A stretch of 64,000 nucleotides of DNA from assembly GCA_036504335.1 (NCBI GenBank), contig DASXVJ010000023.1, positions 62,001 to 126,000 of the forward strand, written 5' to 3'. This document shows, in pieces, positions 24,671-36,465 of the stretch. The stretch is from Fen-183 sp036504335. GTDB lineage: Bacteria; Acidobacteriota; Thermoanaerobaculia; UBA5066. The notes under the pieces are model-generated. The model saw only the letters and a list, made by a program, of their open reading frames with translations. It had not been told where the DNA came from and made no database searches. Positions within the stretch are counted from its first letter, which is position 1; every line of letters starts with the position of its first letter. A program made the translations under genes and the position numbers.

Positions 24671-27013
24671 TCAGATTCCGAGCGCGTAGCGCGAACCGAG
24701 GAGCGCAATCGCGGTCCAGACGTGCAGCGCGACCAGGACGGCGAAAACCAGACGAAGCGTGGGCTCGCGGCCTGGCTCAACCGCCCGCGCGAGCAGCGGA
24801 AGCGCCGCGAGCGCGAAGGCCGGGAGGATGAAGCGCCCCCACGGATTCGTCGGCGCGAAATAGCGGAGAGAATTCGTGACGACGCAAGCCGAGAGCGCCC
24901 AGGCGGACGCGACGAGGAGCAGGGCCGAGCGGCCCGGGCTTCGCCGCGTGAATCGCCAGCTCAGGACGGGGAGAGCGAGGAAGAGACCGACGCAGGTCCA
25001 GCGCGCGAGAGCGTAGAGCGCGTCGGGATAGGACACGTCCGCATAGCCGAAAACGCCCCAGTACATCTTCCAGGACAGGACGTCCTGGTCGAACGCGAAG
25101 TTGTTCGACCAGAAGGCGGACCAGTGGGCGGCCACCTCGTCGGGGTAGTCGAATCGTGTCGCCTCGAACGGGATCGCGGACCACGGTGTGAGGACGAACA
25201 TCACGAGGAAGAGAACGGTGAGAGCGGCGGATCGGGTCCGGGCCGCTCGCTCGCGTCCTGTCTCCGATACGCCGCCCGCACGCACGATGGCGAGAGCCAG
25301 CACGAGGCTGACGACCAGGGGGGCGGCGGCCGCGGCGAAGAGCAGCCACAGCGAGGGATCTTCGAATCCGCCGAGCTCCTTCGGCAGCCGCGCGCCGAAG
25401 CTGGAGATCGCGTTCCGGATGCGACCCGTTGCGAGCGCGAACACGGTCGTCGCGGCGAGAGTGACTGCGGAGAGGAGCAATCCGGCCATGGCCGTCTTCC
25501 GACTCGATCCTGCCGGCATGCGGGAGGCAGCGTGGGCTGCGAGGAGCGCAAGGACGACGGTAGAGGGAACGGCGAAGAAGACAAAATCGTCCCAGACCCC
25601 GATTCCGATCAGGCTCGCCACGGCGAACAGGGCCGCCGCGAGAAGCCGCCGGCGGGCCGAATCGGCCATGACGCCGGCGACGAGACATGCGGCCAGGAAT
25701 TGCCCGATCCCGATCGCGGGCGAGTAATTCGAGCAGCTCGCGACGACCCCGACCGAATAGGGCAGGAGCGCGACGAGACCATACGCGAGCTGAAGGGACG
25801 GAGCCGCGCCGGATCGCGAGAGGAAAAGCAGCCCCGCCACGAAGAGGAGAAGCGAAGCGACCGCAGACACTACGACATACGCTTCGAGTCGATCGAGGAC
25901 ACTCAGGGACCGAAAAAGGGGGCCAGGCGGCCTGAACGCGTAGTAGTAAAGAGAAGCGCGTCTGGTCGGATCCAGAGTCCGACCGTCCTCCGTGCGTGTT
26001 CCGGGGACGGCGGCTTCGTCGGCGAGCCGATTCTCGAGGATCGATGCGATCGCGGTCCGACGTTCCGGCGAGTCGACCGGAAGCGGTGTCTCCGGGTCTC
26101 CGACGAACCGGTCATACCCGATGGCGTCATGAACACGAGCAAGTGACTTTGGAAAGACGGGCGGGCCCTTCAGCATCGCAGGATTCCAGATCAAGGCCTC
26201 GGCGGTGGCCTCATGCGCGATCTCGTCCGCCCCTTGAAATGGAGGCAGGCAGCACGCGTGAATCAGCGTGACGGCCGGCACGAGCGCGGCGACGGCGCGC
26301 GTGAATCGTCCCTCCCAAAGCCACCACCAGCCCGTGAAAAGGAGCACGAGCGCGGCGATCCCGGCGACCTGCAGGACGCGGCTGCACGAGATGAAGAAGA
26401 AGAACCGTGCGAGCGTCTCGCCCGCGGGGACCGGGTCCGCGACGCGGAAGCGGTAGCGGACGATCGTGCGTGACGGCCGGGCGCGCGGAGAATCGGGCCG
26501 GCGGATCAGGAAGGCGTTGAAGTGCCCGGTCCCGGCGGCGTGCGGCTCCGCGAAGGCGAACGGGCCCGGGAGGAGGCCGTAAACCTGCATCTCCACCTTC
26601 GCCCCTTCGGCGGGCAGAGGGCCGAGATCGACCCAATCGCGGTCGCCGACGATCTGGAGACGGTGCCGGCGGCGAAGGACGTCCCACCAGGTGGGGCTCT
26701 CGGAGGGGTGCCCGGGGAGGACGACGAGAAGGCGGGTTCGGCCGCCCGAGGCGAGCTGGACCTCCAGCCGCGAGCCCTCGGGCACGTTCCACGGCTTGTC
26801 CTCGGGCCACGCCCACGTGAAGTCATAGACGTGGCCCGGGCTCGCGGTGGGATGCCAGAGGTCGATCTCGCGCTTGCCGGTCGAGAGGGCGGGGTGCGGG
26901 AGGTTCTCCGCGACGATCTTCTTCGCGTGCCAGCCGTTCCAGACGAGGTGGGCGAAGCAGGCCAGGAGGATGCCGGCCAGAACGAGGAAACGGAGGAGAA
27001 AGCGGCGGAGCAC
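24671..27013 (-). CDS. Large polytopic membrane protein, DUF2142-like
   Basis: A 780-residue protein with an N-terminal anchor helix (about 5-26), an extracytoplasmic domain of about 190 residues with beta-strand character, then about 11 helices. The motif LPPFQGADEIAHEATAEA after the second helix matches the conserved 'PDE.AH' loop of DUF2142 and related GT-C-fold proteins. Those use lipid-linked sugars and are found near surface-glycan genes. The GTG start at 27013 is the first initiator before the anchor. It lies 12 bp after the toxin gene on the same strand, so they may be co-transcribed. Confidence 0.75.
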   Translation of the reverse strand: MLRRFLLRFLVLAGILLACFAHLVWNGWHAKKIVAENLPHPALSTGKREIDLWHPTASPGHVYDFTWAWPEDKPWNVPEGSRLEVQLASGGRTRLLVVLPGHPSESPTWWDVLRRRHRLQIVGDRDWVDLGPLPAEGAKVEMQVYGLLPGPFAFAEPHAAGTGHFNAFLIRRPDSPRARPSRTIVRYRFRVADPVPAGETLARFFFFISCSRVLQVAGIAALVLLFTGWWWLWEGRFTRAVAALVPAVTLIHACCLPPFQGADEIAHEATAEALIWNPAMLKGPPVFPKSLARVHDAIGYDRFVGDPETPLPVDSPERRTAIASILENRLADEAAVPGTRTEDGRTLDPTRRASLYYYAFRPPGPLFRSLSVLDRLEAYVVVSAVASLLLFVAGLLFLSRSGAAPSLQLAYGLVALLPYSVGVVASCSNYSPAIGIGQFLAACLVAGVMADSARRRLLAAALFAVASLIGIGVWDDFVFFAVPSTVVLALLAAHAASRMPAGSSRKTAMAGLLLSAVTLAATTVFALATGRIRNAISSFGARLPKELGGFEDPSLWLLFAAAAAPLVVSLVLALAIVRAGGVSETGRERAARTRSAALTVLFLVMFVLTPWSAIPFEATRFDYPDEVAAHWSAFWSNNFAFDQDVLSWKMYWGVFGYADVSYPDALYALARWTCVGLFLALPVLSWRFTRRSPGRSALLLVASAWALSACVVTNSLRYFAPTNPWGRFILPAFALAALPLLARAVEPGREPTLRLVFAVLVALHVWTAIALLGSRYALGI

Positions 27014-27025
27014 GAGGCGACGACG

Positions 27026-27355
27026 CTACACGAGCGCGGCGCGCAGCGCCGAGGCTACGTCCCGGCGATCGGCAGGGGAAAGCGAGCCGATGCGTTTGAT
27101 CAGCAGGCGGTTGTCGAGCGTGAACAACTTCAACCGGACGATGCACGGGAGCGGGAGCCCGGCAGCGCCCAGCCCCGCGATTTCGACATCTCCGGGCCAG
27201 ACTCGATGCGCCCGGGTCGTGATCATGGCGAGCATCGTGTGACCCGCCTTGTTGAAAGCCTGCCGACTGAGGACGAGAGCCGGCCGCTTCTTTGTGCCCG
27301 GTCGCTCGCTGAAGGGAAACGGGACGACGACGACGTCCCACGCCTCACAGATCAC
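27026..27355 (-). CDS. MazF/PemK-family toxin (endoribonuclease)
   Basis: A 109-residue protein with the MazF fold hallmarks. The N-terminal DVVVVPFPFSERPGTKKRPA includes the loop before the conserved 'RPALVLS' strand. Next come MLAMITTRAH, with the conserved Thr, and the basic C-terminal half PCIVRLKLFTLDNRLL. Such toxins cut mRNA at short motifs. The GTG start lies inside the antitoxin gene (11-bp overlap), the usual antitoxin-first order. Confidence 0.9.
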   Translation of the reverse strand: MICEAWDVVVVPFPFSERPGTKKRPALVLSRQAFNKAGHTMLAMITTRAHRVWPGDVEIAGLGAAGLPLPCIVRLKLFTLDNRLLIKRIGSLSPADRRDVASALRAALV

Positions 27356-27572
27356 GGAACGCCTCTTCGTCGTCGACGGACCCCCATTCCTCGAGGGTCT
27401 CGGAGACGGCGGAGTGATAGGCGGCGTCGAACGGCTCGGCTCTTCGCAGGATGGCCCGGCCTTCTTTCACCTCGTATGCGACGAGGTCGCCCGCCTCGAG
27501 GTGAAGTGCCACGCGGACTTCGCGAGGAATCGTGACCTGGCCTTTGCTGGAGAGTCGGCTGGTCTTCTTCAT
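27345..27572 (-). CDS. MazE-like antitoxin with AbrB/SpoVT swapped-hairpin domain
   Basis: A 75-residue protein. Residues 5-45 (SRLSSKGQVTIPREVRVAL and following) are a typical SpoVT/AbrB DNA-binding domain. The acidic tail (VSETLEEWGSVDDEEAFRDL) should wrap and neutralise the toxin. A 14-bp palindrome 7 nt upstream is a likely operator, so the pair would repress itself. Confidence 0.9.
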   Translation of the reverse strand: MKKTSRLSSKGQVTIPREVRVALHLEAGDLVAYEVKEGRAILRRAEPFDAAYHSAVSETLEEWGSVDDEEAFRDL

Positions 27573-27579
27573 TCTTTAC

Positions 27580-27593
27580 TCTTTACGTAAAGA
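27580..27593. promoter_or_regulatory. Palindromic candidate operator of the MazEF-like operon
   Basis: TCTTTACGTAAAGA is a perfect 14-bp palindrome, and a further partial half-site CTTTAC sits 7 bp closer to the gene. It is 7 nt upstream of the antitoxin ATG (27572), where an AbrB-type autorepressor would be expected to bind. Confidence 0.6.
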
Positions 27594-27631
27594 AATTTTG
27601 CCGGCGAAAGCATCCGGAGTCAAGTGCGAAA

Positions 27632-28831
27632 TCAGCTCCGGGCCGTCAAGCCCAGCAGCTCGTGGTACTCGCCCGCCACGTCGATCTTCGCGTAGCGCTC
27701 CGCGCGCTCGACGCCTTTCGCCACCAGGCGGTCGCGCGTTTCGTCCTCGGTCCAGAGGCGGAGGATCGACTGCGCGATCCCGGCCTCGTCCGACGGGTCG
27801 AAGAAGAGCGCGGCGTCGCCCGCGAGCTCGAGCAGGGCAGGGAGGTCGGAGCAGGCGACCGGCGTCTTCAGCGCCATCGCTTCGAGGACGGGGATCCCGA
27901 ACCCCTCGAAGAGCGAGGGGAAGACGAGCAATTCGGCGCCCTCGAGGAGGGCCGTCGCGTCAGCCTCGTCGAGGTACGGCAGGACGCGGACGAACTCGGT
28001 GAGGCCGGCCGCCTCGGCCTTCGCGCGCAGTTCCTCGCGCGCCTCGTCGAGCGCGCCGCAGAGGACGAGGAGGAAGTCCGGCGTTTCGCGCGAGACACGG
28101 GCCGCAGCCGCGAGGAGGCGCTCGTGGTTCTTGTGCGGCCAGAAGTTCGCGGGGTAGAACGTGTATTCGGCGCGAAAGAGGCCGAGGGCGTCGAGGCGCG
28201 CGAGGGTGTCGCGCGGGTCGAGGGCCCGGCGCGGCGGGCCGGCGATCGGCGGGAGGACCGAGACGTGCTCCGCCTTCACGTGGACGCGCTCGACGGCCAT
28301 GAGTTTCGTCGCCTGCGAGATCGCGACGACGCGGTCGGCGCGCCGGAGGTCGCCGCGGAACTCGATGCGGCGCCGGCGCTCGTCGGCGTCGAAGAATTCC
28401 GGGTAGACGAGGTCCTGGAAGTCGTACGCGACGACGACGTGCGGAAGCCCCGCCTCGTGGAAGGCTGCGGTTCCGAGCGGGCTGAGGAGAACGTCCGCCC
28501 CGAGCCGCTTGAGCGACGCCCGGTCGGGCGCGGCGAGATCGAGCAGCGGCTGGAAGAAGCCGTGGAGGCGCCGGCGTGTGCGCAGGATCTTGCGGGGCTC
28601 CTCGACGTCGAGACCGGGTCCGAGGCGGTGGACGAAGGCGCCCTTCGCCGCGAGGGGCGCGACGGCGGCCTCCGCATCCGGTTTCACGAGGAGGTGGATT
28701 TCGTGGGGCGCGGGCCGGGAGAGGATCTCCCGGAGGAGGTCGAGGACGAAGAGACGTGCGCCGCCGTTCCCGCCGTCGGGCGAAAGGGGTGCGAGGTCGA
28801 CGAAGACCCGCAGGCCCCGTCCCGTTGACAT
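27632..28831 (-). CDS. Glycosyltransferase family 4
   Basis: A 399-residue GT-B enzyme. The N-terminal domain starts GLRVFVDLAPLSPDGGNGGA, the linker region has VVAISQATK, and FYPANFWPHKNHERLLAAAA marks the donor domain. EGFGIPVLEAMALK is the E-x7-E nucleotide-sugar motif. It closely follows the RfaB/mannosyltransferase pattern. ATG 28831 is taken as the start, because earlier in-frame Mets lie inside the divergent gmd gene. Just 28 bp separate the two, suggesting a shared control region and GDP-mannose or GDP-deoxyhexose as donor. Confidence 0.9.
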   Translation of the reverse strand: MSTGRGLRVFVDLAPLSPDGGNGGARLFVLDLLREILSRPAPHEIHLLVKPDAEAAVAPLAAKGAFVHRLGPGLDVEEPRKILRTRRRLHGFFQPLLDLAAPDRASLKRLGADVLLSPLGTAAFHEAGLPHVVVAYDFQDLVYPEFFDADERRRRIEFRGDLRRADRVVAISQATKLMAVERVHVKAEHVSVLPPIAGPPRRALDPRDTLARLDALGLFRAEYTFYPANFWPHKNHERLLAAAARVSRETPDFLLVLCGALDEAREELRAKAEAAGLTEFVRVLPYLDEADATALLEGAELLVFPSLFEGFGIPVLEAMALKTPVACSDLPALLELAGDAALFFDPSDEAGIAQSILRLWTEDETRDRLVAKGVERAERYAKIDVAGEYHELLGLTARS

Positions 28832-28859
28832 CGCGCTACTTTCGCACAAACTCGGGCCC

Positions 28860-29858
28860 ATGGCACGCATCCTCATCACGGGAATCACGGGCCAGGACGG
28901 GTCTTATCTCACCGAGTCGCACCTCGCGACCGGGGACGAGGTGCACGGCATCGTCCGGCAGTCGAGCCTCATGCAGCGCACGCGGCTCGACTCGCTGCCG
29001 GCGCTCGCGGCGGCCCGCGAGGCCGGCCGGCTGACGCTCCACTACGCCGATCTCTCCGACACGAGCAGCCTCGTGTCCGTGATGCGGAACGTGGAGCCCG
29101 ACGTCGTCTACCACCTCGCGGGGCAGAGCCACGTGAAGATCTCCTTCGACCTGCCGGAGTACACCGCCGACTCGACGGGCCTCGGCACCCTGCGCCTCCT
29201 CGAGGCCCTCCGCAGCGTCGCGCCCGACGCCCGGTTCTTCCTCGCCGCCACGAGCGAGATCTTCGGCGAGCCGATGGAGTCGCCCCAGACCGAGACGACG
29301 CCCATGCGGCCGATCAACCCGTACGCGGCGGCGAAGGTCTACGCGCTGAATCTCGTGCGGATCTACCGGAAGGCCTACGGCCTCTTCGCGTGCTCGGGAA
29401 TTCTCTTCAACCACGAGAGCCCGCGCCGCGGCGAGAACTACGTGACGCGCAAGATCGCGCACGCGGCGGCGCGGATCGCGCGAGGCAAACAGACGGAGCT
29501 GCATCTCGGGACGCTCGAGCCGAAGCGCGACTGGAGCTTTGCGCCCGACTTCGTCGACGGCATGCGGCGGATCGTGTCGGCGCAGGGGCCCGACGACTTC
29601 GTTCTTGCCTCCGGCGTCACGCATTCGGTGGGAGATTTCTGCAAAGCGGCGTTTGCCGTGGTCGGGCTCGACCACAAAAAGTACGTCGTCCTCGACCCGA
29701 AGTACGTCCGCCCGATCGACATCACCGAGACGCGCGGCGACGCCTCGAAGGCGCGACGCGAGCTGGGCTGGGTGCCCAGAACGGGCTTCGACGAGCTCGT
29801 GCGCATCATGGTCAACGCCGAACTGGCCGCGCTCGATGAGCGCGGGGACGCGGCCTGA
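28860..29858 (+). CDS. gmd: GDP-mannose 4,6-dehydratase
   Basis: A 332-residue SDR enzyme. The Rossmann motif is ITGITGQDGSYL (about 6-17). HGIVRQSS and the DLSDTSSL region bind GDP-mannose, QSHVKISFDLPEYTA is a strong Gmd signature, and the active site has TSEIF with the NPYAAAK Tyr-x3-Lys pair. NHESPRRGENYVTRKIAHAA near 185-205 is also diagnostic. It makes GDP-4-keto-6-deoxy-mannose, the precursor of GDP-fucose, rhamnose or perosamine. No reductase or aminotransferase for the next step is adjacent. Confidence 0.95.
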   Translation: MARILITGITGQDGSYLTESHLATGDEVHGIVRQSSLMQRTRLDSLPALAAAREAGRLTLHYADLSDTSSLVSVMRNVEPDVVYHLAGQSHVKISFDLPEYTADSTGLGTLRLLEALRSVAPDARFFLAATSEIFGEPMESPQTETTPMRPINPYAAAKVYALNLVRIYRKAYGLFACSGILFNHESPRRGENYVTRKIAHAAARIARGKQTELHLGTLEPKRDWSFAPDFVDGMRRIVSAQGPDDFVLASGVTHSVGDFCKAAFAVVGLDHKKYVVLDPKYVRPIDITETRGDASKARRELGWVPRTGFDELVRIMVNAELAALDERGDAA

Positions 29859-30748
29859 AACCTCCGGCCGTTCTCGTCCCCGCGTTCCGGCGCGTGGAGG
29901 CCTCGCGCCGCGCTCTTCGCTCGCTCGTGGCGGCCGGCGCAAAGCGGATCGTCTACGTGGACGATGCCGGCGAAGCGGGAGGCGGGGAGATCGCGCGGGA
30001 ATTTCCCTCGGTGGACGTGATCCGGACGACTTCGCCCGTCTGGTGGACGGGCGCCATCGACCTCGGAATCGAGGCCGCGCGCGGAGGCGCCGACGACGGG
30101 GTCCTCTTCTTCAACCAGGACGTCACCTGCGCGCCCGATTACTTCGAGAAGCTCGGACAGGCCGTGGACGCCAACCGCGGCGCGCTCGTCGGCAGCGCCG
30201 TGATGTACGCGCAGGAGCCCGGGCGGGTGTGGTCGGCGGGCGGCGCTGTCGAGTGGTGGGGGCGCGGGATCCGCGTTCTCTTTCACGGCGCGCCGGCGGC
30301 CGAGCTGCCCGGGGCTCCGTACGGCGTGGACTGGCTCTTCGGGATGGGGACGTACGTGCCGATCGAGGTCTTCGACCGCATTGGCCTGCCGGACGCCGCG
30401 CGCTTCCCGATGGCGTGGGGCGACCTCGACTTCTCCTTGAGGGCGAAAAGAGCCGGAATTCCCGTTCTCGTGGCGCCGAAGGCGCGCCTGTTTCACGAGG
30501 TCGGCGACTACGACGCGCGCGTGGCCGGCGCACCGAGCGCGAAGCAGTACGCCAGATGGATGGCAGACCCGAAGCACAACCTCTCCCTCTCGGCGCACGC
30601 CGAGATCTGGAAACGCCACGGACCCAAACTCCTGTGGCCCCTCTCGCTGGCCCTCCGAACCCTGGTCCTCTTCCTCAACTTCTTTCGCATCCGTTTTCTC
30701 TTCCCCTCTTCACCTTCAAAGAAATCCTCTTCGAACGAAACCCGATGA
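29855..30748 (+). CDS. Glycosyltransferase family 2 (rhamnosyltransferase-like), possible CTG start
   Basis: The GT-A fold begins PPAVLVPAFRRVEASRRALR and continues to YVDDAGEAGG, TTSPVWWTGAIDLGIEAA and FFNQDVTCAPDYF (metal-binding Asp). MGTYVPIEVFDRIG and WGDLDFSLRAKRAG complete the family pattern. The first beta-strand lies before the first ATG/GTG/TTG (GTG 29894). The only possible start that keeps it is CTG 29855, which overlaps the gmd stop as CTGA. With CTG the protein has 297 residues; from GTG 29894 it has 284 and lacks the strand. The last 15 residues are encoded by an AT-rich repeat element. Confidence 0.8.
   Translation: MKPPAVLVPAFRRVEASRRALRSLVAAGAKRIVYVDDAGEAGGGEIAREFPSVDVIRTTSPVWWTGAIDLGIEAARGGADDGVLFFNQDVTCAPDYFEKLGQAVDANRGALVGSAVMYAQEPGRVWSAGGAVEWWGRGIRVLFHGAPAAELPGAPYGVDWLFGMGTYVPIEVFDRIGLPDAARFPMAWGDLDFSLRAKRAGIPVLVAPKARLFHEVGDYDARVAGAPSAKQYARWMADPKHNLSLSAHAEIWKRHGPKLLWPLSLALRTLVLFLNFFRIRFLFPSSPSKKSSSNETR
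30711..30732 (+). repeat. Dispersed AT-richer repeat, copy 1
   Basis: CACCTTCAAAGAAATCCTCT-TC, at the 3' end of the GT2 gene. One of at least seven related units with consensus near ACCTTCGAAGAAATCTCTTC in this window. Confidence 0.4.
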
Positions 30749-31635
30749 GCACCCGCTTGCCGTCGATCTCGCTCGTGACTCCGAGCCTCAACCAGGGGAA
30801 GTTCATCCGAGCCACGATCGAAAGCGTCCTCTCGCAGAGCTATCCGGCGCTCGACTACCGGGTGCAGGACGGAAGCTCGACGGACGAGACGTTGGCGGTC
30901 CTGCGCGAATACGCGGGGCGCGTTCCGTTCGTCTCCGAGAAGGACGCCGGGCAGGCCGATGCCATCAACAAGGGTCTCTCGCGCGCGACGGGCGAGGTGC
31001 TCGGCTACCTCAACAGCGACGACGTCCTCGAGGCCGGCGCGCTCCGCGCCGTCGGCGAGGCCTTCGCGGCCGACCCGGACCTCGTCTTCGTCTGGGGGCG
31101 GGCGGCGTACATCGACGAGGCAGGCGCCTGCGTGTCGCCGTATCTCGCACGGCCCGACGCGATCGAACGCCTCGCGGACGCCTGCTTCATCGCTCAGCCG
31201 GCGGCGTTCTTCCGGCGCAGCGTATGGGAGGAAGTCGGCCCGTTCGACGCCTCCCTCCACCACACCATGGACTACGACTACTGGCTGCGGATCGCGGCGA
31301 AGTATCCGGCGTCGCGCACGCGCTTCCTCGACCGCGAGCTCGCCGGTTGCCGGATGCACGCAGACGCAAAGACGGTCGCCGGCTGGGGCCGCGCGCTGGA
31401 CGAGATCATGGGTCTCGTGAAGCGCCGGACCGGCTACGTCTCGCTGTGGTGGTGCGTCGCGAAGTGGGACCACCTCACGGACGGACGCAGCCAGGCAACG
31501 GACCCCCATCCCGTAGCGTGGCGGGCCTATCCGCCCGCGATTCTGGAATTCCTGAGAAGGAATCCTCCGGCGCTGTGGGCGAGGGGTCTGAAGGGCGGAT
31601 TCGGCGCACTCGGGAGACGGCTCGCCCGGGGCTGA
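30745..31635 (+). CDS. Glycosyltransferase family 2
   Basis: A 296-residue GT-A enzyme. It has SISLVTPSLNQGKFIRATIE (7-26), VQDGSSTDET, KDAGQADAINKGL and YLNSDDVLEAG (the DxD-type metal site), followed by FFRRSVWEEVGPFD and MDYDYWLRIA. This is the pattern of WcaA-like transferases. There is no membrane helix. Its ATG overlaps the preceding stop by 4 bp, so the gmd-GT2-GT2 run is one operon. Confidence 0.92.
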   Translation: MSTRLPSISLVTPSLNQGKFIRATIESVLSQSYPALDYRVQDGSSTDETLAVLREYAGRVPFVSEKDAGQADAINKGLSRATGEVLGYLNSDDVLEAGALRAVGEAFAADPDLVFVWGRAAYIDEAGACVSPYLARPDAIERLADACFIAQPAAFFRRSVWEEVGPFDASLHHTMDYDYWLRIAAKYPASRTRFLDRELAGCRMHADAKTVAGWGRALDEIMGLVKRRTGYVSLWWCVAKWDHLTDGRSQATDPHPVAWRAYPPAILEFLRRNPPALWARGLKGGFGALGRRLARG

Positions 31636-31638
31636 GCG

Positions 31639-33501
31639 CTAAGACCCCACCCTGATCCTGATCCGGCCCGGCGGCGGAAGGCCGCCCGCCGCCGGGGGCC
31701 CGGCCGGCCGCGTGGAGGCCGGCACGACGCGGTCCGCGCTGACATACCCGAGCGAACGCAGGCGCGCGGTGAGCTCGGGCGGGTAGTTCGCGTTCTCGTG
31801 GGGCGTGCGGGGACCCGGTGCGACGGAGAAGACGACGGTGCCCTCCGGCAGGCTCCTCTCGCCGCGCCACAGAAGCTCGCCCCAGCTCGTCTCGCTCGTC
31901 GAATTCAGGCTCCTGCCGGCGGCCGTCTTGACGTCTCCGCAGCCGGTCACGTGCAGCCAGAGCGCCCGGTCGTCGCCTCCCGGCTGGATCGCGATCCAGA
32001 CCGGCCCGTCCACCCGGCCGAGGTCGACGCTCTCGGTTCCGCCGGCCGTCGTGACGTGGACGTCCGGCGGCGCGCCGAAGAACCGGATGGCGGACTCCGT
32101 GGCGGAGCCCATGTCGAGGCGGCACGGACCGCCGCGCGGCTCGGCGCGGATCACGAAGTCGCCCGGGAACGACGACGCGACGTACCGGGAAGCTTCTCCC
32201 AGGAGCTTGCGCGCCCAGGGCTCGGTGCAGGCCGTCCCGTTGCGCTCGGCGGGGTCGCGGCCAAGGTCGAAGCACTCCTGCGTGGGCAGACGGTCCAGCC
32301 AGTCGCCGGTTTCCCAATGCCGGGCGCGGTAGCCCGGGCGGACGATGACCTTGTGGCTGCCCTCGAGGAGAGCGACGGCGCCGTAGGGCGCGGCCTCGGA
32401 CACGACGACGCGCCCGGCCGGCAGCGGGCGCCCCAGCGACACGCCCGCCATGCCCGGCGGGATCGCGACGTCGAACAGGTCGAGGATCGTCGGCGCGACG
32501 TCCAGGTTGGAGACCGGCTGCGCGATCCGGCCGCGCAAGTCCTTCCGCCACGGCGCACGCAGCGCCAGCGGGATGCGGACGTGCTCCTCGTAGAGATAGG
32601 GGATCGTGTGGCCTCGCGCGGGCGCCGAGCCGGCGATCTTGAGCGGCCGCTCGCCCATCTCCTCGCCGTGGTCGGACGTGAAGACGAGCGCGGTCCTGTC
32701 CCAGAGCCTGCGCGCCTCGAGCCCCGCGACCAGCTCGCCGAGACTCTCGTCCACCTCGCGGATCGCGGCGTCGTACCGTGCCGACAGCCACGAGGTGATC
32801 TTCGCGTCGCCGTGCGCCGCACGGGCCTTGACGAGCTCGCCGAACGGCTCGGTCCAGCGGGGACCGAGCGGATCGGCGGAACCGAAGACGCCACGGGCGC
32901 CGCGCTCGGTCGCCTGGAAATTGTGGACCTGCACCGAGTGGAGGAAGAGGAAGAGCGGGCCCGGCCCCGCCTGGTCGATGAAGCGCAGGGCGCCCTGCAC
33001 CTTGCGGTCGACGCGGTCCGTCGTGAAGAGGTAGCGCGCGAAACCTCGTGAGAAACCGAAGCCCGCGTCGACGTACCCACCCGATTGGATGCCGAGGCAG
33101 GAGACGCCGTTTTCCGTGAGGACCTCGGCCAGAAGGGGCACGGTGGAAGGCACCTTCTGAAGCGCCGTGCGCACGCCGTGTGCCGACACCGGCTGCGACG
33201 AGAACATGGAGGCGTGGGCGGGCAACGTCCAGCCCGCGCCCGTGATCGCGTGCTCGGCGACCAGTCCTTCGGCCAGGACGCGGTCGAGGTGGGGCGAGGT
33301 CGGCCGGACGTATCCGTAAGTCCCGAGTCGGTCGGCTCTCAGCATGTCGACGTCGAAGAGGATGACGATCCGGCTCGGACCGGAGGCGCCGCCGGGACCC
33401 GGGTTCGGGGCAGGCGTCGAACGCGTGCCGACCGCGACCAGCGCGATCGCGGACAGCAGGACCGTTGCGACCGCGAACGCCGCGACGCGCTTCAGGCGCA
33501 T
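31639..33501 (-). CDS. Sulfatase-like protein of the alkaline phosphatase superfamily
   Basis: A 620-residue protein with an N-terminal membrane anchor or signal (about 4-26). ILFDVDMLRADRLGTYGY (48-64) is the metal-binding N-terminal motif, SDHGEEMGE gives the second metal site, and GHTIPYLYEEHVRIPL follows. At the nucleophile position it has WTLPAHASM (91-99), with Thr92 where true sulfatases carry the Cys or Ser matured to formylglycine. It may be a phospho-group transferase or a hydrolase rather than an FGly sulfatase. The C-terminal 200 residues are a separate beta-rich domain. ATG 33501 is chosen because it begins the anchor. Confidence 0.82.
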   Translation of the reverse strand: MRLKRVAAFAVATVLLSAIALVAVGTRSTPAPNPGPGGASGPSRIVILFDVDMLRADRLGTYGYVRPTSPHLDRVLAEGLVAEHAITGAGWTLPAHASMFSSQPVSAHGVRTALQKVPSTVPLLAEVLTENGVSCLGIQSGGYVDAGFGFSRGFARYLFTTDRVDRKVQGALRFIDQAGPGPLFLFLHSVQVHNFQATERGARGVFGSADPLGPRWTEPFGELVKARAAHGDAKITSWLSARYDAAIREVDESLGELVAGLEARRLWDRTALVFTSDHGEEMGERPLKIAGSAPARGHTIPYLYEEHVRIPLALRAPWRKDLRGRIAQPVSNLDVAPTILDLFDVAIPPGMAGVSLGRPLPAGRVVVSEAAPYGAVALLEGSHKVIVRPGYRARHWETGDWLDRLPTQECFDLGRDPAERNGTACTEPWARKLLGEASRYVASSFPGDFVIRAEPRGGPCRLDMGSATESAIRFFGAPPDVHVTTAGGTESVDLGRVDGPVWIAIQPGGDDRALWLHVTGCGDVKTAAGRSLNSTSETSWGELLWRGERSLPEGTVVFSVAPGPRTPHENANYPPELTARLRSLGYVSADRVVPASTRPAGPPAAGGLPPPGRIRIRVGS

Positions 33502-33595
33502 ATGGCGTGTTGGACGCAGAACGTCACGCCCAAGTTTACGGCCGGGCCCCGCCTCGCGTTGAGACTCGGGCGCTGGCGCATAATCCCCGCCCCCC

Positions 33596-36436
<2,841 letters not shown>

Positions 36437-36465
36437 ACGCCGTTTCCGCTAGAATTTGCGGTCAC

